Shown piece by piece: positions 31,992 to 37,602 of a stretch of DNA of 37,602 bases. The stretch is from CAZCQP01 sp964500895 (lineage in GTDB: Bacteria > Bacillota > Clostridia > Lachnospirales > JAISER01): contig CAZCQP010000027.1 of assembly GCA_964500895.1 (NCBI GenBank), forward strand, positions 1 through 37,602. Direction: 5' to 3'. The first letter of the stretch is position 1. The number at the start of each line of letters is the position of its first letter. The notes below the pieces were generated by a model that was given only the letters and a program-made list of their open reading frames with translations, did not search any database and was not told where the DNA came from. A program made the position numbers and the translations under genes.

Positions 31992-32552
31992 TTGGGTGAA
32001 ACGATGCAATTCTCCAACAGGGAAGACTTTAGGCAATGGCTGTCTGCGCATTGCTTGTCCAGTGCCGGCATTTGGCTGTTGCTGGGCAAGGCTGGCGGGC
32101 CAAAAACCATAACCGCCAATGAGGCGCTGGAAGAAGCCCTTTGTTTTGGTTGGATAGACGGGCAAATGCAGAGCATTGATGCGAACACTTACAAAAAATA
32201 TTTTGCTTTGCGCAGAGCAAACAGTAAGTGGTCCGCCAAAAACAAGGCATTGGCTGAAAAGCTGGAGCAACAAGGGATTATGACCGACTATGACCGAAAG
32301 AAAATAGAAGAAGCCAAGGAAAATGGCCAGTGGAATGCCGTTAAACCTTCAGCAGTAACAGAGGAACAAATCGCTACCATTCCCGCTATATTAAAAGACC
32401 ATGAACCCGCTTACATTAATTTCCAGTCCATGTCCTTATCCGTGAAGCAAACCTATACCAGGGCGTATCTTGATGCCAAGACAGATGCAGGGCGTACCAA
32501 ACGCCTCGCATGGATGGTTGAACGGCTTAATCAAAACTTAAAACCCATGTGA
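31992..32552 (+). CDS. YdeI/OmpD-associated family protein
   Basis: A 186-aa protein. The first 75 residues (FRQWLSAHCLSSAGIWLLLGKAG..., EALEEALCFGWIDGQMQSID) and the following YFALRRANSKWSAKNKALAEKL region are the family signature. The C-terminal third has the DUF-type helical end (RTKRLAWMVERLNQ). The family is widespread and of uncertain function. The start is probably TTG 31992, which has GAGGGG 7 nt upstream; an ATG at 32004 with weak GGGTG is the alternative. Confidence 0.8.
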   Translation: MGETMQFSNREDFRQWLSAHCLSSAGIWLLLGKAGGPKTITANEALEEALCFGWIDGQMQSIDANTYKKYFALRRANSKWSAKNKALAEKLEQQGIMTDYDRKKIEEAKENGQWNAVKPSAVTEEQIATIPAILKDHEPAYINFQSMSLSVKQTYTRAYLDAKTDAGRTKRLAWMVERLNQNLKPM

Positions 32553-32572
32553 AAACTCAGTAAGGTGATGCA

Positions 32573-32905
32573 ATGAAACTGAGAGATACCTATACTTGCC
32601 CCTTGGAATTAACACACGACATTACAAAGGGCAAGTGGAAACCCATCATTTTATGGCAGCTGGGCAAAAACCCGGCTTCTTTATCTGTCCTTGAAAAAGA
32701 CATTAACGGCATTAACCAAAAAATGTTGCTTGAGCAGCTTAAAGAGCTTGTTGCATTTGGAATGGTGTCAAAAAAGACTTTCCAGGGCTATCCCTTAAAG
32801 GTTGAATACGCCTTAACAGAGCGGGGGCAAAAGCTGCTGGAGGCCATCACCATCATGCAGGGCATCGGCTATGAGTTAATGAAAGAAAACGGAATGATGG
32901 ACTAG
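32573..32905 (+). CDS. HxlR-family transcriptional regulator
   Basis: A 110-aa winged-helix protein. It has the family start (CPLELTHDITKGKWKPIILWQL), the recognition region INQKMLLEQLKELVAFGMV and wing YPLKVEYALTERGQKL. A cysteine near the N terminus (C9) is in the place used for redox or electrophile sensing in several HxlR proteins. It starts 20 bp after the YdeI-like gene and may regulate itself and its neighbours. AAGG lies upstream of the start. Confidence 0.88.
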   Translation: MKLRDTYTCPLELTHDITKGKWKPIILWQLGKNPASLSVLEKDINGINQKMLLEQLKELVAFGMVSKKTFQGYPLKVEYALTERGQKLLEAITIMQGIGYELMKENGMMD

Positions 32906-32990
32906 GCATACCCACAAAAAAGTGGGCAATTGACTGGTTCTGCCTTTTGGCATATCCTTTTAGAAACTTGTTCATTTAAGGAGGATTTGC

Positions 32991-33410
32991 ATGTTAAAAG
33001 ATGCAGCACACACAATTGGTCATATGCTGGATATGCAAAGCACTGTAACCATCAGCTCGGTGGATGCCGAAGGGTTCCCCTGCACAAGAGCCATGCTGGG
33101 CATAAGGGCACGTGAGGGCATTAAAACCATTTATTTCAGCACCAATACCGCTTCCACGAAAGTGGCGCAATACAGGCAAAACCCCAAAGCCTGCATTTAT
33201 TTTTGTGACAAGCGTTTTTACAAAGGCTGTATGCTCAAGGGAACGGTTGCCGTTCTAACAGACCCCGAAACAAAAGCACGCTTTTGGCAAGAGGGCGATG
33301 CCCTGTATTACCCCAAAGGCGTAACAGACCCGGACTACTGTGTGCTTCAATTCACCATTCACAGCGGCCGGTATTACAGCAATTTTGCATCCGAAGATTT
33401 TGAAGTGTAA
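32991..33410 (+). CDS. Pyridoxamine 5'-phosphate oxidase-like flavoprotein
   Basis: A 139-aa protein of the split-barrel FMN-binding fold (general stress protein 26-like). It has the pattern TVTISSVDAEGFPCTRAMLG, then TIYFSTNTASTKVAQYRQNPKACIYF, then KGTVAVLTDPE and an end with QFTIHSGRYYSNF. It probably binds FMN or F420/heme; substrate unknown. AAGGAGG precedes the start. It follows the HxlR regulator by 85 bp. Confidence 0.82.
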   Translation: MLKDAAHTIGHMLDMQSTVTISSVDAEGFPCTRAMLGIRAREGIKTIYFSTNTASTKVAQYRQNPKACIYFCDKRFYKGCMLKGTVAVLTDPETKARFWQEGDALYYPKGVTDPDYCVLQFTIHSGRYYSNFASEDFEV

Positions 33411-33458
33411 CTGACTATTAAAATACCAACGGGTTACCAAACAAAGGGAGGAAAACAA

Positions 33459-35168
33459 ATGCAGAAAAAAATTGTTTTGCTTATCTTGTCTATGGTCATG
33501 ACTGTGGCTTTCACCATGGCCATGACCATAAGCATCGCTGCATCCAGCTACGGCACCGGTGACGGCATACCACTGAAATACCCCGAAGATGTGAACCCCC
33601 GCTTGTTTAACGGCTTACCCCATGCAACCGGAACTTTAGAAGATGCCACTGATAAAACCATTACCATTCGTTATGGAAAAAAGCCGGAGGAAACCGTAAC
33701 CCTTAACTTCTCCCAGGCACCTGAAAGAAGGCCCGAGGAAGATAAAGCACCCCTGGATTATCGCCATTTGATTGGCCAAAACGTGGTAGCCGCATACGAT
33801 CTTAGGTTTCACCATGAAACCCTTTTAGAAGAGAGAACGCTCTATGCCGTCATCCCCACAGGCCGTTCAAAAGTGTACACCGCCTACGCCAAAAATGTTG
33901 TACTCACCCAAGGAACCGATGCTGCTAACCATACAGATGCCAGAATCACATTCACAACTGTGGATAAAAAAGTTGTGGATATGACCATGAAGCCTAACCC
34001 CAATAAAGACATTACCTTTTACACCTTTTCCTTTGACCAGGACAAGCAGCTGAGAAAAGAAAAGACCACCTTTGGCTCCTTCGCCGTTAATGTGGATGAA
34101 CCAGACGCCAGCGGCTCCACCGTCTACCCTGCCAAGCATAACGGAAAGGTGCGCATTGTAGACACAGACAATGACGGTACGTTTGAATACATATTTTGGT
34201 TCGATGAATACATGGGAATGGTTGAAAACCATGATGAAAAATCAAAGATTTTTAGCTTTGTAAACGCCGGGGAAAATTTTGGCGGCGGGCTTCAGATAAC
34301 CGGTGACGCATTTAAGAAGGTGCAAGCGTACCCCGGCATTAAAAAAGGGGACTTTGTATTTGTGACCACAAACGATGCAGAGGAAATAACCGTAACCAAA
34401 CCAGAAACCTTATGGCTTACCTATGATACCAAGGCAGACGGGGAAATAACGGTGGGCAAGAAAACATACGTTGAATATTGCCTCAAAGAACGTTCAGATG
34501 CCATTGGAACCATTGCGCCACAAACAGGAATGCTGCCCGGCATCACTTACACCTGCTATGTGAACAATGACGTTATCGGCTTGGCTATCCCTAAAGTGCC
34601 GGTAGCAGTGGATTATGCCCTGGTGCTCAACTACACCGATGCTTCCAGTCCTGCCACTTTATTGCTGCCCGATGGCACCCTGCACAAAAGCTTTTTGATG
34701 GGCCCTGGTATCGGCGACCAACCCCTTGTCTTAGACGATGCCGAAGCCATGCCCTCGGACAGGATGATGCGGGTGATTAAAGATGGCGAAGGCAACTTTA
34801 AGCTTAAACGCATTTGGACCTACCCCACCACGCTACATCTGTCTTCCGATGTAACCTTTCATTACACCACCGCAGAGGGCGCATGGTTTTACGATGAAAA
34901 AAACAAAGATAAATATTATGTTGAACCAAACAGCATAATTTTTGCCACCCTGCCGGATGAACTGAAAAGAAGTACAACCTTTGCAACAGACACCGCCTGC
35001 TTCAAAGGCAGCCAGCTTGCCAAAAACGCCTACGATAGCACAAGAAACGACACAACCGGCTATCTTAACCAAAACCCCGGAACCACCACCATCGTTTATA
35101 GCACCTCTGCTTCAAGAAAAAGCGTGGTTGTGGCCGCCACCGGAAAGCTCCAGGCCACTCAACCGTAA
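33459..35168 (+). CDS. Secreted protein of unknown function
   Basis: A 569-aa protein with a signal peptide (KK, then a hydrophobic stretch to about residue 25, AASS). I do not recognise a full domain. It has repeated small beta-type segments and an acidic DTDNDGTFEYIFW loop near residue 230 that looks like a calcium-binding loop. The C terminus is rich in Ser, Thr and Asn and ends without an S-layer homology domain, LPXTG or other anchor. Such proteins in Clostridia often carry S-layer domains, so this one may be secreted freely or shortened. GGGAGG precedes the start. Confidence 0.7.
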   Translation: MQKKIVLLILSMVMTVAFTMAMTISIAASSYGTGDGIPLKYPEDVNPRLFNGLPHATGTLEDATDKTITIRYGKKPEETVTLNFSQAPERRPEEDKAPLDYRHLIGQNVVAAYDLRFHHETLLEERTLYAVIPTGRSKVYTAYAKNVVLTQGTDAANHTDARITFTTVDKKVVDMTMKPNPNKDITFYTFSFDQDKQLRKEKTTFGSFAVNVDEPDASGSTVYPAKHNGKVRIVDTDNDGTFEYIFWFDEYMGMVENHDEKSKIFSFVNAGENFGGGLQITGDAFKKVQAYPGIKKGDFVFVTTNDAEEITVTKPETLWLTYDTKADGEITVGKKTYVEYCLKERSDAIGTIAPQTGMLPGITYTCYVNNDVIGLAIPKVPVAVDYALVLNYTDASSPATLLLPDGTLHKSFLMGPGIGDQPLVLDDAEAMPSDRMMRVIKDGEGNFKLKRIWTYPTTLHLSSDVTFHYTTAEGAWFYDEKNKDKYYVEPNSIIFATLPDELKRSTTFATDTACFKGSQLAKNAYDSTRNDTTGYLNQNPGTTTIVYSTSASRKSVVVAATGKLQATQP

Positions 35169-35285
35169 TGCACACAGTCATTTGCAAAATTGTAATATAA
35201 TCCATATGATTTGAAGCCGAGTCCATACCCATCTTTTATTGTTTGTAATATGGTTAAGCAAACTAAAAGATTGGAGTGTATGCGT

Positions 35286-37595
35286 ATGCAAAAACGATTA
35301 CTTGCAGCTTTTATTGCCATTTTAATGTTTGCCGTAGCTACCCCATATGTAAACACGTGGGCGTCATCCGATTACACCGAAAGCAACAATAAGGGCAACA
35401 ACAGTGCCAGTGGGGCTGAAAGCATTTCCACAGGCACGGTTGTTTCTGGCTTTTTGGAGCAGTGGGACAAAGACATCTACAAATTCACTCTGCCCACCAA
35501 TGGAAGGTTGAATATAGACTTTTTGAAAGGCCACAGGTTTATGTCGGCTTCTATTAATACGCTATACAGCAAGGAATATGGTATTCTTGCAGAGATTGCA
35601 GGGGGCAACTATGCGGCGACTGTGGATTTTAAAGGCATGGAAGGCTGGGAGCGGGTGTACCCCTTTACCACCCGAACCCTTCGTATGGCTGCGGGAGACT
35701 ATTATCTACAATTAGTTGGCGGTACGGATGTATTAAACCCGGCTGATTTTGGTTATGAATTTGTCATCAACTTCACGCCGGAAGACCCAGAGCTATACCA
35801 GGTGGTGCCTAATTATTCAAAAGACACGGCCAACTCCATCAAGCTGAATCAACCTAAAACAGGCAATCACAACGGCGGGGTAGGAACTTACTATTACACC
35901 ATCAACTTGCCCCAAGATACCCCAGTAAAACTAAAATATGAAAAGCTAGAGGGCATAGCCTGTCATCATATCGTTTTTTCAAAAGGCTACAGCGAATATA
36001 AAAGCTTTGGATTCGGAAATAAAGGTGAACTCACTTCAACCGAAACAGAAACCTTTGTAATGCCCGCTGGTGTGAATCATATTGGTGTTCAAAGCTTTAG
36101 CAATGCGTATACCGGCAGCAGTGACAGCGAAAACCCTTATTATGATTACAGAATAACCCTTATTACCGATGATGTAGTAAGCCGGCCTGAACCAACACCA
36201 ACACCAACGCCAACTCCAATGCCCACTGCAACACCAACTCCAACGCCAACAGCAACACCAACACCAATGCCCACTCCCACTCCCATTCCCACTCCCACTC
36301 CCACTTTCACGCCTATGCCAACGCCCACACCCACATCACCACCTTCAACAGGAACAACCCCCGGCGGCTTTAACTTAGAGGGCATTGCTGTAGGCGTTAA
36401 ACTAAAGTGGAATGCACTTGGGGGCGAGCTTGGCTACAGGCTTTACCGTTCCGAGCGCAGTGGAACAGAAGGTATTTCCGTCACAGATTTTTATATAACA
36501 ACGAACCAGTTTGTAGACGTTAATGTAAGCGCAAACACCACGTACTACTATACGGTAAGGCAAGTGCTTGCAGAGGCACGTCCATTTGACAGCATACAGG
36601 AAAAATTAGGCCCTCCATCTGCTCAAATCATGGTGACTACAGGGAGCGAAATTTTAGGCGGCGATTCCAACCCATCATCACCCAAAAGGTTTATTTTAAT
36701 GAAACTTGACGACCCGATGATGAATGCAGACGGAATTTTGCAAGAGATAGACCCTGGCAGAGGCACTACGCCCATCATTTATTCTAACCGCACCGTGGTA
36801 CCCATTCGTGCCATTGTGGAAAAAATGGGCGGTACAGTAGGCTGGGATAGCAGCACCCAGAAAATCACCCTGCAAAATGCTGGAAATACGGTTGCTATGT
36901 GGCTTGAAAACAAAACCATAACCGTAAATGGAAGAAACAGCGCTATCGATGTGGCTCCTAAAAGCATCAACAGCAGAACGATGGTTCCCATCCGTTTTGC
37001 CGCAGAAAACTTAGGCTGCCAAGTGGACTGGTTGAACTCTACCAAAGAAATTGTTATTGTCTATTACGAGCGTGGCGGAAGCACTGCTACAACCGATTGG
37101 AGTTATCCATCTTATGCAGACAATGGCGGTAACACTGGCGGTAATAATAGCGATAACAATGGCAGCAACACCGGCTATAACAATAGCAACAATGACACCT
37201 CAAATGCAAACGCTTTAATTGGAACTTGGCACGGGAAAAACTTAGAGAAAGGCGATGAAGACTTTATATACGAATTAGCATTTTTAGCTAACGGAAGATA
37301 CTGCCTGTATAGCGCTTCAGGCGAATCCATGGGGTTTTTGGCTATTATTATGGAAGTGGGTGAGTACACTGTTTCCGGTGGCAAAGTAAGTTTGTCCGGT
37401 AATCGAACGTTTTATTTGGACGATATGGAAATAAGCGCCTACTCCGTTTATTATACCGCCGATTTTTCAATTAGTGGCGACACGTTGGATTGGGTATCTT
37501 ATATAGAAAATGCAGACGCGTATTATGGACAGGACAAAATCTATCAACAGGGCACACTTACTAAGGGCGACCCAAAGGTGATTTGGGATTTTTAA
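35286..37595 (+). CDS. Secreted multidomain protein with copper amine oxidase N-like domain
   Basis: A 769-aa protein. Order: signal peptide (1-27), a pre-peptidase C-terminal-like domain (about 35-175, FLEQWDKDIYKFTLP), a second similar region (about 185-295), a Pro-Thr linker (about 303-351), an FN3-like domain (about 355-445, VKLKWNALGGELGYRLYRSE), a copper-amine-oxidase N-terminal domain (about 480-595, VVPIRAIVEKMGGTVGWD and MVPIRFAAENLGCQVDWL), an Asn-Gly linker (about 611-640) and a lipocalin-like end (about 641-769, LIGTWHG). No catalytic domain is visible. It probably binds cell surface or extracellular ligands. The start at 35286 has GGAG 9 nt upstream; an ATG 2 codons earlier is closer than usual. 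Confidence 0.78.
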   Translation: MQKRLLAAFIAILMFAVATPYVNTWASSDYTESNNKGNNSASGAESISTGTVVSGFLEQWDKDIYKFTLPTNGRLNIDFLKGHRFMSASINTLYSKEYGILAEIAGGNYAATVDFKGMEGWERVYPFTTRTLRMAAGDYYLQLVGGTDVLNPADFGYEFVINFTPEDPELYQVVPNYSKDTANSIKLNQPKTGNHNGGVGTYYYTINLPQDTPVKLKYEKLEGIACHHIVFSKGYSEYKSFGFGNKGELTSTETETFVMPAGVNHIGVQSFSNAYTGSSDSENPYYDYRITLITDDVVSRPEPTPTPTPTPMPTATPTPTPTATPTPMPTPTPIPTPTPTFTPMPTPTPTSPPSTGTTPGGFNLEGIAVGVKLKWNALGGELGYRLYRSERSGTEGISVTDFYITTNQFVDVNVSANTTYYYTVRQVLAEARPFDSIQEKLGPPSAQIMVTTGSEILGGDSNPSSPKRFILMKLDDPMMNADGILQEIDPGRGTTPIIYSNRTVVPIRAIVEKMGGTVGWDSSTQKITLQNAGNTVAMWLENKTITVNGRNSAIDVAPKSINSRTMVPIRFAAENLGCQVDWLNSTKEIVIVYYERGGSTATTDWSYPSYADNGGNTGGNNSDNNGSNTGYNNSNNDTSNANALIGTWHGKNLEKGDEDFIYELAFLANGRYCLYSASGESMGFLAIIMEVGEYTVSGGKVSLSGNRTFYLDDMEISAYSVYYTADFSISGDTLDWVSYIENADAYYGQDKIYQQGTLTKGDPKVIWDF
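36192..36339 (+). repeat. Pro-Thr coding microsatellite
   Basis: About 150 bp of degenerate 6-bp units (CCAACN, CCCACN) that code for a PTPTP linker with occasional Met, Ala, Ile and Phe. Such runs can change length by slippage, so the linker may vary between strains. Confidence 0.85.
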
Positions 37596-37602
37596 GCCGA
37601 TA

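Noticed and set aside
36146..36385. Gly-Val repeat ORF on the minus strand
   Set aside because: It is the antisense of the Pro-Thr linker microsatellite.

Overview
The window looks like the chromosome of a low-to-medium G+C member of the Firmicutes, most likely class Clostridia. The evidence is a WalR-WalK-WalH-WalI cell-wall operon, AGGAGG-type ribosome binding sites, TTGACA/TATAAT-like promoters, a ZapA / U32 peptidase / FtsW-RodA / class B PBP block, and phage genes of the SPP1/PBSX-like Firmicutes kind. I cannot name a genus.

Layout. (1) 1-5550: the 3' end of tRNA-Phe with its terminator, then the wal operon on the minus strand (walR, walK, walH, walI). Hairpin-rich intergenic repeats and a 100-N assembly gap interrupt the operon. 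(2) 5586-11502, plus strand: two large GGDEF-GAF diguanylate cyclases with different sensor parts, a DapF-fold racemase of the CntK/histidine-racemase type between them, and an ACT-domain protein. (3) 11698-25322, minus strand: a compact block of 18 intact phage head and tail genes, from terminase to tail hub. No integrase, repressor, replication, holin or endolysin gene is visible in the window. A 163-bp MITE-like element sits between portal and large terminase, and a copy of the hairpin repeat lies at the tail-gene end. (4) 25408-31762, plus strand: a division/envelope operon of zapA, U32 peptidase, a SEDS polymerase, a class B PBP and a DUF1294-rhodanese fusion. (5) 31785-37595: tRNA-Leu(UAG) with promoter and terminator, a YdeI-like protein, an HxlR regulator, a pyridoxamine-oxidase-like flavoprotein, and two secreted proteins. 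The second secreted protein combines pre-peptidase-like, Pro-Thr linker, FN3-like, copper-amine-oxidase-N and lipocalin-like parts.

How the parts work together. The wal genes and the zapA-SEDS-PBP genes both serve peptidoglycan synthesis and division. The two cyclases would make c-di-GMP in response to different inputs. The head-tail block holds what is needed to build and fill a siphovirus-like particle but nothing visible to mobilise, replicate or release it. It therefore reads either as a prophage remnant or as a domesticated particle, and a gene-transfer-agent-like role is the most interesting reading to test. The other notable signals are the modular hairpin repeat family (four copies), a likely +1 (or -2) frameshift in the tail chaperone gene, and the orphan CntK-like racemase.
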